Positions 34,201 through 46,374 of a stretch of 64,000 bases of DNA are shown in pieces; positions within the stretch are counted from its first letter, which is position 1; every line of letters begins with the position of its first letter. The position numbers were made by a program, and so were the translations under genes. Origin of the DNA: Owenia fusiformis (taxonomy: Eukaryota > Annelida > Polychaeta > Sabellida > Oweniidae); assembly GCA_903813345.2 (NCBI GenBank), contig CAIIXF020000001.1, positions 18,805,915 through 18,869,914 on the forward strand, in the 5' to 3' direction. The notes under the pieces were generated by a model. It searched no databases. It saw nothing but the letters and a program-made list of their open reading frames with translations, and was not told the origin of the DNA.

Positions 34201-37200
34201 CTAAAAGTGTCATAAGATAGTGTGTCATGCTTTTAGTATTCACCTACCAAATATGAACAAAATCGCTCCACTACTTTTCGAGTTATAGTAAAATACGTTA
34301 AAATGGCGACCATTTTTCAAAATGGCCGCCTTCTACCAAAAGTGTCATTAGACAGTGTGCCATGCTTTTAGTATTCACCTACCAAATATGAACAAAATCG
34401 CTCCACTACTTTTCGAGTTATAGTAAAATACGTTAAAATGGCGACCATTTTTCAAAATGGCCGCCTTCTACCAAAAGTGTCATTAGACAGTGTGCCATCC
34501 TTATAGTATTCACATACCAAATATGAACAAAATCGCTTCACTACTTTTCGAGTTATAGTAAAATAGGTTAAAATGGCGGCCATTTTTCAAAATGGCGGCC
34601 ATTTTTTAAAATGGCCACTTTCTACCAAAAGTGTCTTTAGACAGTGTGCAATGTTTATAGTATTCACATACCAAATATGAACAAAATCGCTCCACTACTT
34701 TTCGAGTTACAGCAAAAATCGTAAAATAACGAGTAAAGGCCGCCATTTTTCAAGATGGCTGCCATGTGCTTCTTTAATATCTACATTTCTAGCTTTATTA
34801 ATGTCCTATATAATTTTTCTACATCTAAAACATATTGCTATTACAGTTTTACATATTGCACCTAAATTACTGTAAATTCGGCACTAAAATGGCCGCCATT
34901 TTGAAATGAGCGGCCATTTTGAAAATCAGCTTTCGAGCAGAACTTCTACCCCCATAGGGTATATGTGTACAAAATATGAACAAAATCGGGCCAACGGTAT
35001 TTGAGTTATTGCCCGGACGGACGGACGGACGGACGTACGGACGGACGGACGGACGGACAGACGGACGGACGGAGGCGTTCCCTATATCCCTCCGAACTTC
35101 GTTCGATGGGATAATTATTATTCATTCAGAAATCACATCCCAGCAGGTTGATTTTTTCATCAATCTCTTAAAGACCTTCATTCACACTCCAGTGACAGCC
35201 AATTGTGTTAAATTTTAGATTTTTGACCAAATTTCTTTCAAAATCATGCAGTTTTCACCATTTTGAGCACTTTCCAAGTGATTTGGGGAAACCCTGTCAA
35301 ATATGAACCCCCTGGATTTTTTAAAAACTGAACCCCCTTGGCAAAAGCTGGCTTAAGGCCTGGAGGTGCCTTTAATTAGTAATAATTATGACTCTAAAAC
35401 TACTCCCATTGTATTTGTATGAGCACATGGTAAAACATGTGAGTTCAATGAACTGGTCACATGCTTTGTCATGTGATTTCATATTTTCACATGCTAATCC
35501 ATGTGCTTTTAGGTATTTTTCTATTTCTATATTGGAATACCATGTACATGTATGTATATCACATGTTTAATAATGTGCTGAATTAGTGATTTGAGCTTTG
35601 TTTTAATATTTATCAGGACTTGATACAAATATCACTGAGTTAATCACAATTAGAATGATTAAACCTAAAAAGCAGTTTTGTATTGTATTGCCCCTTAAAG
35701 GTACCATCCGCATAAGATTTTCAAACCTTCTATTTGGAACATAAATTCAAAATATAATTTTCATGACAAACACAGTTTGTAAATAATTCATTCATCGCTT
35801 TGATCTATTAATTAGGAAGATGTTTGAAATTCACAAATAACTTATTTACATTCAATAGATTTTAAAAATTAACGAATTCATATATGTCATAATTCTCTAT
35901 TTAAAAAATATAGACTTCAGAGCAGGTGTAATATCGACGAATACATACTGCAGGGCTAAGCACATTTTTTCTGTAAGCTTTTGTGCCTAGCCATACGGTA
36001 TGTATTCGTCGATGCGATATAACACCTGCTCTGAGGTCTATATTATGATTCAAACATGGAATCTCATTAAAATTTTTCGAATATTCATGTTGGCCCGCCA
36101 TTACTACGACCCGCCATTATGATGTCACACATTACTCATATTACCAGGTGCAGTGTCGATGAATACATGCCGGGTGAAAAATTGACTTTGTTCACAGTTT
36201 AAAGAAGGCGTGAAAACAATCATGTTTGAATTGTTAATATTATATATATACTCACCAATGGAGTGTCATTCATTGCACACACTATAATGCCCTGGTATTG
36301 TTGAGTGTTCTCTGTTATTCTGCCTAGACCATTCTTCATGATGTGGTGCCCATATAGGAACTGCTGCTCAGCACTAGGCTTTACCCAAATTTTAAACTGA
36401 AAATAATTTTTCATAAATAACAATAAACAACTCGCTTGATAATTAGTCCCGGGTAATTAGTATATCCCTTTGATATATAACATGGATAGCAGTTTTTAAT
36501 TTGAAACACCAGTAACTTTAAAAATGACAATTGATATAGCATATTTCACAAGATTGACTGACTAAAACATTGAAAAAAGACAAGGCATTAACATGACAAA
36601 ATGTCACCACCTAAAACAATTTGGTCAATTTAAAGCAAGTTGGAAAATACCTTTTGATCTTAAGAAGGTTTGATTTGAACTTCTTAGAACTTGTAGATGA
36701 TTTTGAAAAAAAATTCGTCAATTTGAAGCAAGTTGAAAAAAGACCTTTTTGACCTTGAGAAGGTCATTGAAGGTCAAAGGTCAAATCTAAAGTCAGATTT
36801 GAACTTCTGAAAAGATGTAGACGATTTTGAAAAAAAAATTTGGTCAATTTGAAGCAAGTTGAAAACAGACCTTTTTGACCTTTTTTGACCTTGAGAAGGT
36901 CATTAAAGGTCAAATGTCAAATCTAAAGTCAGATTTGAATTTCTGAGAACACGTAGATGATTTTGAAAAAAAAAATTAGTCAATTTGAAGCAAGTTGAAA
37001 AAAGACCTTTTTGACCTTTTTTGACCTTGAGAAGGTCATTGAAGGTCAAATGTAAAATCTCAAGTCAAATCTAAAGTCATATTTGAATTTCTGAGAACAT
37101 GTAGATGATTTTGAAAAAAAAAATTAGTCAATTTGAAGCAAGATGAAAAAATACCTTTTTGATCTTTTTTGACATTGAGAAGGTCATTGAAGGTCAAATG

Positions 37201-38235
37201 TCAAATCTAAAGTCAGATTTGAATTTCTGAGAACATGTAGATGATTTTGAAAAAAAATTTAGTCAATTTGAAGCAAGTTGAAAAAAGACCTTTTTGACCT
37301 TTTTTGACCTTGAGAAGGTCATTGAAGGTCAAATGTCAAATCTTAAGTCAAATCTTAAGTCAGATTTGAATTTCTGAGAACACGTAGATGATTTTGAAAA
37401 AAAATTTAGTCAATTTGAAGCAAGTTGAAAACAGACCTTTTTGACCTTGAGAAGGTCATTGAAGGTCAAATGTCAAATCTAAAGTCAGATTTGAAGGTCA
37501 AATGTCAAATCTAAAGTCAGATTTGAATTTCTGAGAACATGTAGATGATTTTGAAAAAAAATTTAGTCAATGTGAAGCAAGTTGAAAAAAGACCTTTTTG
37601 ACCTTGAGAAGGTCATTGAAGGTCAAATGTCAAATCTAAAGTCAGATTTGAACTTCTGAGAACATGTAGATGATTTAGAAAAAAATTGAAGTCAGTCTAA
37701 ACAGTATTTGTTAAGTCATAGGAAGTTGTAAGAAATTGTTACAGACGCCGGACGCCGGACGCCAACCGCCGGACACCAACCGCCGGACGCCAACCGCCGT
37801 CGCAAAAAAAAACGGAGACCATAACAATATGTCACCACTTTTGGTGGTGACATAATAACAAATTACATCAACATTATGTAACAGAATCACTGAGACTTGA
37901 CCAAACTCTATTAGTGACTTAATTTGTTCACGGAGGTCTGCTTACTGAACCAACTGCAGTGATATATGAAAAATAGGATATACCTTGTGAGCTAGACTGT
38001 CAAGTGGTAAATCTTCTTATAATGTTGTTTTACTGAACCCAGCGTTTATATGGTACTACTAGAGATATAAAATATTGTAGATATTATCTTTCATACCTTA
38101 GCATATGGGGCGAGGAAATCTAATGCTGTTACATGAAGACGGAATTTTCCTGATTTGGTGAATTTGCCGAAACAGGTTCCGAAACTCACAAGATTTTCCC
38201 TCGAAGCATGAGCTGCTTTTTTCATGAGGTCTTCT
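31175..38235 (-). CDS. NIP7: NIP7, 60S ribosome subunit biogenesis factor, C-terminal three exons
   Basis: Minus-strand exons 38235-38097, 36396-36256 and 31294-31175 (with TGA) join in frame to 132 residues. They read [54 protein letters not shown] and [18 protein letters not shown], closely matching human NIP7 residues about 49-180 including the PUA RNA-binding domain. NIP7 acts in the nucleolus in 27S/60S pre-ribosome maturation. The first exon enters on a split codon (phase 2 upstream). The missing ~48 N-terminal residues (vertebrate MRPLTEEETRVMFEK-type start) were not found up to the window end. The 36585-37856 element lies in the intron between the first two exons, and the 32531 and 33795 elements lie in the next. 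Confidence 0.93.
32531..33722. mobile_element. Mariner-like MITE (TA target) carrying a nested hAT element
   Basis: Left terminus CAGTGTGAGCCAAAAATGG and right terminus GGCTCACCCTG, with long inverted arms inside (GGCACAATTAAACCTAGTTC against GAACACTTGGTTCAATTGTG and more). Flanked by TA. Removing the nested insertion leaves about 456 bp. No transposase. Confidence 0.8.
32832..33559. mobile_element. 728-bp non-autonomous hAT element
   Basis: Termini TAGAGGTGTCA / TGACACCTCTA are hAT-like. Flanks GTTGTTAG (32824-32831) and GTTCTTAG (33560-33567) form an 8-bp target duplication with one mismatch. The ends also carry GGAACGGAACAA-type words in inverted orientation. No ORF. Confidence 0.85.
33795..35118 (+). 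mobile_element. HINE/pearl-like element, ATGGCGGCC family, copy A
   Basis: 5' end ATAACCAGAACAACGGCAACG with subterminal AATCCCATCGAAC. About seven core units of roughly 130-140 bp (AAAATGGCGGCCATTTTT, CTACCAAAAGTGTCATTAGA, ACAAAATCGCTCCACTACTT) follow, then a non-repeated part and a (GGAC)n run near 35014-35073. The end is GTTCGATGGGATAATTAT, inverted relative to the 5' subterminal motif. No real ORF; the MAAI-rich frames come from the palindromic core. Lies in the last NIP7 intron. Confidence 0.8.
35013..35075 (+). repeat. (GGAC)n microsatellite
   Basis: About 14 near-uninterrupted GGAC/GGACG units near the 3' end of the element. Confidence 0.95.
35922..36042. repeat. Imperfect hairpin, AGAGCAGGTGTAATATCGACG arms
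   Basis: CAGAGCAGGTGTAATATCGA at the left pairs with the right end (...gatataacacctgctctg), as does CGAATACATAC with GTATGTATTCG. The loop is about 45 bases. Confidence 0.8.
36256..36396 (-). CDS. NIP7: NIP7 PUA-domain exon
   Basis: 141 nt, 47 codons, phase 0: [42 protein letters not shown]. Acceptor tattttcag, donor gtgagt. Confidence 0.95.
36585..37856 (+). mobile_element. HINE-like element, family GTCACCACC, longest copy
   Basis: 5' tag GCATTAACATGACAAAATGTCACCACC. About seven core units of roughly 100-150 bp (TCAGATTTGAATTTCTGAGA, GTAGATGATTTTGAAAAA, CAATTTGAAGCAAGTTGAAA, TTGACCTTGAGAAGGTCATT) follow, then TTGTTACAGACGCC and a GC-rich CCGGACGCCAACCG linker. The tail is ATGTCACCACTTTTGGTGGTGACAT, a 10-bp-stem hairpin, then AATAA. 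No coding potential. Confidence 0.85.
38097..38235 (-). CDS. NIP7: NIP7 internal exon, domain junction
   Basis: 139 nt: one base of a split codon plus 46 codons from [20 protein letters not shown] to LDFLAPYAK. Acceptor tattacag, donor gtatga. Confidence 0.93.
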
Positions 38236-38904
38236 CTGTAATAAATAACAAAAAATACTTTTGACGATTAAGATGGGAAAACATGGGTCAAATCATATTT
38301 ACATATCCATTCAAAATATGTTATATAAAATAAGCTAAGTTCAGTAGCATAGCCAGGAAGAAAAAGCGACAAGGCGAAAAATATTACTCGTTGAAAAAAG
38401 CGACAAGGCAAGAGCCTCGTGTGCCTCATCCTGGCTTCAATACAACATTTCCATTATTTAGATTAAAAATGGTGGCTATGTAAATCAGACAGAAATATGA
38501 ATGGGAATTATGATGGAAATAGAAGAACACGATGATAAACCGGGATGATAACCCTTTACGTGATGAGATTATGCACAATTGAATCAGAATTTGATGACTA
38601 AAACTAACAAGCCACAGGGTGAACAGAATCGCACCCTTGAACAGAATACACTTTTCGGGAAGGAAAATTCAAAATGGCCACCTTAACATTTACCCAGACT
38701 GACTAAAAACTAATCAGTTCTAAACATTCCATAGAAACATCTCTAAAATTTTAGGATGAATCCATGAAACCTGTAAACAACCCTCAAGAGACACGTTTTA
38801 AGGTATTACTCCAAAGTGTATCAGCTTTTTTTCTACAATTCAGATTTTCCTGAAAAAAATCCTGGTGAAAGATATACTGACTAGAATACTGATGTATTAC
38901 AAAA

Positions 38905-39111
38905 CAGGCCCGTAGCCAGGATTTGCCAAGGGGGGGTTCACTTTTTGGAAAATTCCAGGGGGGGGGTTCACTTTTGACAATTTGGGTCCAAAAAGGGCCA
39001 AAATCACTTAAAAAGTGCTCAAAATGGTGAAAAACTGCATGATTTTGAAAGAATTTTTGGCCAGGGGGGGGTTCGCCCGAACCATGCGAACCCCCCCTGG
39101 CTACGGGCCTG
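38905..39111. mobile_element. 207-bp MITE, CAGGCCCGTAGCCAG termini, CAAAA duplication
   Basis: Same termini as the 11038 copy. Flanked by CAAAA at 38900-38904 and 39112-39116. The uninterrupted site TATTACAAAATATGTGAAAA is present in unit 2 near 41550. Confidence 0.95.
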
Positions 39112-39239
39112 CAAAATATGTGAAAATTGGAATGATTGACCGTTTAGTTATTTCTAAAAAAAATGTTTTAATTTAAAATTGCTCTCAATGGGAAATTATT
39201 TTTTATTTTTTAAAACAAGCCTTCACACAAGCCCTCACA

Positions 39240-40495
39240 GACACGATTTTAGGACGAAAAATCCAAAATGGCCACCTTAACATTTACCAACAAGAATGCC
39301 GAAAAACTAATCAGTTCTAAACTATAAAATGTTTTAATTTAACATTGCTCTCAATGGGAAATTATTTTTTATTTTTTAAAACAAGCCCTCACAGACACGA
39401 TTTTAGGACGAAAAATCCAAAATGGCCACCTTAACATTTACCAAGAATGCCGAAAAACTAATCAGTTCTAAATATTTATAGGTAGGAACATCCCTGAGAA
39501 TTTCAAATGAATCCCTCAAACGGTTTGGCTGGAAACCTGTAGACAAGCCTTGACAGACAAAATTTTAGGACGGAAAATCCAAAATGGCCGTCTTAACATT
39601 TATCCAGAATGTCAAAAAACTAATCAGTTCTAAACTTTCATAGGTAGAAACATCCCTGAGAATTTCAAATGAATCCCTCAAAGGGTTTGGCTGGAAACCT
39701 GTAGACAAGCCTTGACAGACAAGATTTTAGGATGGAAAATCCAAAAAGGCTGCCTTAACATTTACCCAGAATGCCGAAAAACTAATCAGTTATAAACTTT
39801 CATAGGTAGAAACACCCCTGAGAATTTCAAATGAATCACTCAAAAGGTTTGGCTGGAAACCTGTAGACAAGCCTTGACAGACAAGATTTAAGTACGGAAA
39901 ATCCAAAATGGCCGCCTTAACATTTATCCAGAATGCTGAAAAACTAATCAGTTCTAAACTTTCATAGGTAGAAACATCCCTGAAAATTTCAAATGAATCC
40001 CTCAAACAGTTTGGCTGGAAACCTGTAGACAAGCCTTAACAGACAAGATTTTAGGACGGAAAATCCAAAAAGGCCGCCTTAACATTTACCCAGAATGCCG
40101 AAAAACTAATCAGTTCTAAACTTTCATAGGTAGAAACATCCCTGAAAATTTCAAATGAATCCCTCAAACAGTTTGGCTGGAAACCTGTAGACAAGCCTTG
40201 ACAGACAAGATTTTAGAATGGAAAATCCAAAATGGCCACCTTAACATTTACACAGAATGCCGAAAAACTAATCAGTTCTAAACTTTCATAGGTAGAAACA
40301 TCCCTGAGAATTTCAAATGAATCCCTCAAACGGTTTGGCTGGAAACCTGTAGACAAACCTTGACAGACAAGATTTTAGGACGGAAAATCCAAAATGGCCA
40401 CCTTAACATTTACCCAGAATGCCGAAAAACTAATCAGTTCTTAACTTTCATAGGTAGAAACATACCTGAGAATTTCAAATGAATCCCTCCTGTAG
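39240..40495 (+). repeat. ~163-bp core tandem array in unit 1
   Basis: The word AAAACTAATCAGTTC recurs at about 39304, 39462, 39619, 39781, 39945, 40107, 40268 and 40433. Each unit also carries GGTTTGGCTGGAAACCTGTA and GGAAAATCCAAAATGGCC. The same core, diverged, forms the array at 55940-57080. Confidence 0.85.
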
Positions 40496-40549
40496 ACTTG
40501 AAAAAAAATTAGAAAAATGTGAAAAAATTGAAGAAAATTAGAAAACTCT

Positions 40550-40710
40550 ACCGGGTTTTATATAGGATAAAGCAGTTATGTACGATCGGTTTGGATATGG
40601 AGTTTATCCCTCGTGAGATATGCACATCTACCTTCGGTCCCTCAGGTTGATATACATATCTCCCTCTGGATAAACCCCATATCCAAACCTCCCAGTACAT
40701 AACCCTTATT
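40550..40710. repeat. Imperfect hairpin with CTTCGGTCCCTC loop (unit 1)
   Basis: TATAGGATAAAGCAGTTATG and GGTTTGGATATGGAGTTTAT at the left pair with GGATAAACCCCATATCCAAA and AGTACATAACCCTTATTTATA at the right. The loop contains CTACCTTCGGTCCCTCAGG. Copies at about 42405-42565 and 42860-43022. Confidence 0.8.
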
Positions 40711-42158
40711 TATAGTCAAAATATGATATTTTCAGGAACATATAACTCATTCCATATATTGTCTTCATCTTTCAGTTTTACACAAAGAGTACATAAATGT
40801 ACCTTCTGTGATATATGAAAATTCAGTGACCTTTTTAAAGTACAAGAATGAAGGTCACATCTGGTAGGTCTAAAATTCAAAATTACAGTTTTCAATATGC
40901 ATAGTTGGATACTTTTGACAATTAAGATAGGAAAACATGGGTCAAATCATATTAACACATCCATTCAAAATATGTTATATAAAATAAGCTATGTTCAGTA
41001 GCGTAGCCAGGAAGAAAAAAGCGACAAGGCGAAAAATATTACTCGTTGAAAAAAGCAACAAGGCAAGAGCCTCGTGTGCCTCATCCTGGCTTCAATACAA
41101 CATTTCCATTATTTAGATTAAAAATGGTGGCTATGTAAATCAGACAGAAATATGAATGGGAATTATGATGGAAATAGAAGAACACGATGATAAACCGGGA
41201 TGATAACCCTTTACGTGATGAGATTATGCACAATTGAATCAGAATTTGATGACTAAAACTAACAAGCCACAGGGTGAACAGAATCGCACCCTTGAACAGA
41301 ATACACTTTTCGGGAAGGAAAATTCAAAATGGCCACCTTAACATTTACCCAGACTGCCTAAAAACTAATCAGTTCTAAACTTTCCATAGAAACATCTCTA
41401 AAATTTTAGGATGAATCCATGAAACCTGTAAACAACCCTCAAGAGACACGTTTTAAGGTATTACTTCACAGTGTATCAGCTTTTTTTCTACAATTAAGAT
41501 TTTCCTGAAAAAAATCCTGGTAAAAGATATACTGACTAGAATACTGATGTATTACAAAATATGTGAAAATTGGAATGATTGACCGTTTAGTTATTTCTAA
41601 AAAAAATGTTTTAATTTAAAATTGCTCTCAATGGGAAATTATTTTTTATTTTTTAAAACAAGCCTTCACAGACACGATTTTAGGACGAAAAATCCAAAAT
41701 GGCCACCTTAACATTTACCAACAAGAATGCCGAAAAACTAATCAGTTCTCAACTAAAAATGTTTTAATTTAACATTGCTCTCAATGGGAAATTCTTTTTT
41801 ATTTTTTAAAACAAGCCCTCACAGACACGATTTTAGGATGAAAAATCCAAAATGGCCACCTTAACATTTACCAAGAATGCCGAAAAACTAATCAGTTCTA
41901 AATTTATAGGTAGAAACATCCCTGAGAATTTCAAATGAATCCCTCAAACGGTTTGGCTGGAAACCTGTAGACAAGCCTTGACAGACAAAATTTTAGGACG
42001 GAAAATCCAAAATGGCCGTCTTAACATTTATCCAGAATGTCAAAAAACTAATCAGTTCTAAACTTTCATAGGTAGAAACATCCCTGAGAATTTCAAATGA
42101 ATCCCTCAAACAGTTTGGCTGGAAACCTGTAGACAGCCTTGACAGACAAGATTTTAGA

Positions 42159-43070
42159 ATGGAAAATCCAAAATGGGCACCTTAACATTTACACAGAATG
42201 CCGAAAAACTAATCAGTTCTAAACTTTCATAGGTAGAAACATACCTGAGAATTTCAAATGAATCCCTGAAACGGTTTGGCTGGAAACCTGTAGACAAGAT
42301 TCTTCGGGAAAAAAACTTGAAAAAATTGAAAAAAAATTAGAAAAATGTGAAAAAATTGAAAAAATAGAAAAAAAACTGGAAGAAAATTAGAAAACTCTAC
42401 TGGGTATTATATAGGATAAAGCAGTTATGAACGGTCAGTTTGGATATGGAGTTTATCCCTCGTGATATATGCACATCTACCTTCGGTCCCTCAGGTTGAT
42501 ATACATATCTCCCTCTGGATAAACCCCATATCCAAACCTCCCAGTACATAACCCTTATTTATAGTCAAACAAAATATGCTATTTTCAGGAACGCATAACT
42601 CATTCCATATATGGAATGGAAAATCCAAAATGGGCACCTTAACATTTACACAGAATGCCGAAAAACTAATCAGTTCTAAACTTTCATAGGTAGAAACATA
42701 CCTGAGAATTTCAAATGAATCCCTGAAACGGTTTGGCTGGAAACCTGTAGACAAGATTCTTCGGGAAAAAAACTTGAAAAAATTGAAAAAAAATTAGAAA
42801 AATGTGAAAAAATTGAAAAAATAGAAAAAAAACTGGAAGAAAATTAGAAAACTCTACTGGGTATTATATAGGATAAAGCAGTTATGTACGGTCAGTTTGG
42901 ATATGGAGTTTATCCCTCGTGATATATGCACATCTACCTTCGGTCCCTCAGGTTGATATACATATCTCCCTCTGGATAAACCCCATATCCAAACCTCCCA
43001 GTACATAACCCTTATTTATAGTCAAACAAAATATGCTATTTTCAGGAACACATAACTCATTCCATATATT
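42159..43070. repeat. 456-bp near-identical tandem duplication
   Basis: GAATGGAAAATCCAAAATGG occurs at 42159 and 42615. The following ~440 bases match almost base for base, including the poly-A-rich stretch and the hairpin. Very recent event. Confidence 0.9.
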
Positions 43071-43295
43071 GTCTACATCTTTACAGTTTTCACAAAGAGT
43101 ACATAAATGTACCTTCTGTGATATATGAAAATTCAGTGACCTTTTTAAAGTACAAGAATGAAGGTCACATCTGGTAGGTCTAAAATTCAAAATAACAGTT
43201 TTCAATGTGCACAGTTGGACCCGTGTGGATGTAGAACATGTACGGAATGAGTTATGTGTACCTGAAACTAACATGGGGGTCCAATAAGGAAGAAA

Positions 43296-43624
43296 TTGAG
43301 ATTTTTAAGCATACAGGTAATCATTGAATTCTGTTTCACTGTGGGACGAAATTCTTGCTCAATCACTTTTTCAACGCATCAATATTTCATTTATCAGAAA
43401 TTGATCATATATTACAACCATCCTACTCCAAACATAAGCCACCAGAACTCACACCTCATTCGCAAGAAGGAAGGAACATAGTGGATGAGATATCTGAGGC
43501 TCTGCATTCGGAAGGTGAAAGTCTACAAGGCCAAGGATATAGAATAGTATTTATTTACTCTGTTATCATTCATTTACTGTTCTCATTTATCAGAACATCA
43601 ATATATCATACCACTTCAACTTAA
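43296..43624 (+). other. Unrecognised open segment
   Basis: A plus-strand frame reads HLSEIDHILQPSYSKHKPPE and NIVDEISEALHSEGES, with a gene-like composition, but has no recognised domain and no convincing splice sites. The word CAAGGCCAAGGATATA near its end is repeated at 43627. Either a stray exon or chance. Confidence 0.15.
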
Positions 43625-43952
43625 CAAGGCCAAGGATATAAAACAGAGTTTATTTACTCTGTTGATAAAACTATGATGTTCTAAATAAGATTTACATAAT
43701 AGGCAGGACATTCATTTGAGAGATCTTATATTCTCTCAAGGTCAGGGTAACCAATAAGGTCAAGGTCAATCAACAGACATTCAACATCAATGTTTATTGT
43801 TTTTGACTATTTTTTAAAGGCCTTGCGCACAGTTTGAATATATAGTTTGATCATTCAAACATGACTTTTCATTAGTTGAAAAACTATTTAAACTCATTTG
43901 TTGAAAAACATGACTTTAAAAAAAGTTGTTCATCTCATTATTTTCAAATATA

Positions 43953-45014
43953 GTAGCCGAGACAACACAAGTCCCAAGTCTGTATTTTTACTCTCATTTC
44001 TTCACTTTTAAGAGTTAAGTCATCATATTTTGCATGCATATTCCTTGAAGAAATCCTAACATAGAATTTTATTGGTTTCGATTATAATTTATTTGTTAAA
44101 AATAGAGAAACATTTGATTTATATTGGTCCATAATCAGAATTATCCATTTTGTGTAACAAATGCAACATTTTGACGTCATTAATAAAAATTGAAGTTATA
44201 AATGATAGATACAATATGGTGCCTCTAATCTTATTGACAATAACTATCATCCTAGATATTTTTTGCCAGTCATCAGATCATGCATTGGAAGAGTACCCCA
44301 ATGAGAAATGCATTCATTGATTGTGGTAAGCAGTGATTTGGCAAAACAGTGGTGGAGTCACACCATTATTTTGCCACATTTTGGTGCTTAATTTCCCCTT
44401 TAAGATCGTTTGTTACTACTGTGACGTCACAATATAGCATCTGACGTCATAATACGGGTACCAAATTAACGCACACATTACAAGCTTTAAGATGATACCA
44501 AATATTTCATCATTCATTTGATTAAAATGGTTACTGGAATAAGCCCAAAGGGTATGCCACTCCCCTACCCCATCCATTTTTCAGGAAATTGAAACACGCA
44601 AAAAATCTCAAATAATGCAGGCATCTTCAGGGGTCCTTTTTGGCCCCGTTTTATTTCAAATATCATGTTTCTGCATACCATTTTTCTCGGATATGTCTCA
44701 ATTACCCCAAAATAGTTACACTTCTGTTGAAAAAGGAAACATGTGGTCAATTTGGAATTATTACACCAAAAGAAGTGATTTTTTATATAAAGTTAAAATA
44801 ATGCATTTGTCGCTGAAAATGGCAAATTTTGATTATAGACCAATCAGAATCAAATGTTTCTCTATTTTCAACAAATAAGTTATAATCAAAACCAATAAAA
44901 TTCTATGTTAGGATTTCTGCAAGGAATATGCATGCAAAATATAGTGACTTAACTCTTAAAAGTGAAGAAATGAGAGTAAAAATACAGACTTGGGACTTGT
45001 GTTGTCTCGGCTAC
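43953..45014. mobile_element. 1062-bp foldback element, TA-flanked
   Basis: Left end GTAGCCGAGACAACACAAGT and right end ACTTGTGTTGTCTCGGCTAC are perfect inverted repeats. Pairing continues for roughly 250 bases (for example AACATAGAATTTTATTGGTT against its complement near 44900). TA on both flanks. Interior 44230-44780 is unique, with no gene. Confidence 0.85.
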
Positions 45015-46374
45015 TATGTATTTGAATTTCCCACCATTTTAGAAACATAAGTTTAGATTTTTAGATCATCAAAAACAAGCACTTAACAATGAAAACACAC
45101 TTTTTCTCTCATCCATTTTCAAATATTATTTTAACTATTCAACCAATTATTTTATGTATATATAAACTTTTAAAAAAAATTTCAAAATTTGTGATATCAC
45201 GACTATATCCTTTGATGTCATTCAGGTGGTAAAATAATAATTCAAAAGTTTTTTTTTTCTTATACATACATGTTCGAAATATGCGAAACTTTAAAAAAAG
45301 CAATATTGTTGGCCTATCTATCTAGTAGGTTGTCATGTTTTTAAATATTTATGTACCATTGGATTCATGCATTAATACAAATGAGATTAGAACTGAGAAA
45401 TGAAATGAGAATTAAAATCTTTAAATGTTTTTTCTCTGAACCACTTTTCTGCACTCATGAGTTAATTTCTCAGTTATTTTTTAACCTTTTATCTAAATGT
45501 TTTCAACACCAAATAGGTTAGGATGTACATATCACAAGATCAATGAGCCCTACAATGCAAATTGCATACTCACACGTTTTCAACGATAACAGCTCATCCA
45601 AGCACACATACAACTTACCCGCCAGCTAGTCGCTGGTACATCACAGGAGTTACATTGCAATAAACCATGATGTTTTCAAAAGAATTATGACAAATGACCA
45701 TGCAATTTGCACCACAATGCCCATTGATCCCATTCGTGACACCCTCGGGAAAACTCATAAAACACCACGCAATTTACCCGCTCCACGAGCCGTTCAAAAA
45801 TGCAGTCTTAGCCAGCAACTAACTGGGTGCATGACAGGTACTATTCCAATGACTTGGAGATCAAATTGCAATCAAACCGGCAGCTAGCAATTGCATTCGA
45901 TCGCGAGTGCTACCTGAAACACTTACCGTACATAGAACACTCTGTCATTGTGAAGCCTAAAACAGTAAGCGCCATCTGGTCGGTCAATCAGTTGCTTAAT
46001 GCTCTCTCCAATACTGAAACACACAACAGATATTCTCTGAATAGTTTTTAAATGGATCCTGCATGCTGGGACCTCCTGTTATCTGAGTGAACAACAGTCC
46101 ATTCAAAGTTCATTCCTTGATAAAAAAAATAAATGAAACAATTTATCTTCAGGTTCTAATATACCATTTGAAAGTTTGAAATTGTCAGCTTTGAAGATCT
46201 GGTATGCTTATGCATTGGTGTCGGACCCCCCCCCCTTTCTCAGATTTTTTATATTTCAAACTGAGCCTAGAATTGAAAGCTCTAGAGCTAATTAAGTGAA
46301 AGTGTAATGATGACAGAAATGATACTACTGTATGTCAGTATCTAGTCTAAATCAAGCATAGAAGATCTCTCATA

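Larger units (their letters stand above)
38255..43220. repeat. Tandem segmental duplication, about 2.65-kb unit
   Basis: Unit 1 (38255-40909) starts with ACTTTTGACGATTAAGATGG. Unit 2 restarts at about 40910 with ACTTTTGACAATTAAGATAG and runs colinearly with unit 1 but with fewer core repeats and without the 38905 MITE. Unit 2 ends early near 42609, and a third partial unit (42610-43220) duplicates its last 456 bp almost exactly and supplies the tail (CAAAGAGTACATAAATGTAC...). Each unit holds GTAGCCAGGAAGAAAAA, a core array and a hairpin. No gene seen. Confidence 0.85.

Noticed and set aside
33900-34215. Open frames rich in MAAIL and KMAAIFQ on both strands (also 53962-54715)
   Set aside because: They arise from the palindromic AAAATGGCGGCCATTTT core of the HINE/pearl-like element; the frames repeat with the DNA unit and have no independent coding signal.
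34976-35218. [12 protein letters not shown] and VRPSVRPS frames (also 55093-55474)
   Set aside because: Direct translation of the GGAC tetranucleotide run.
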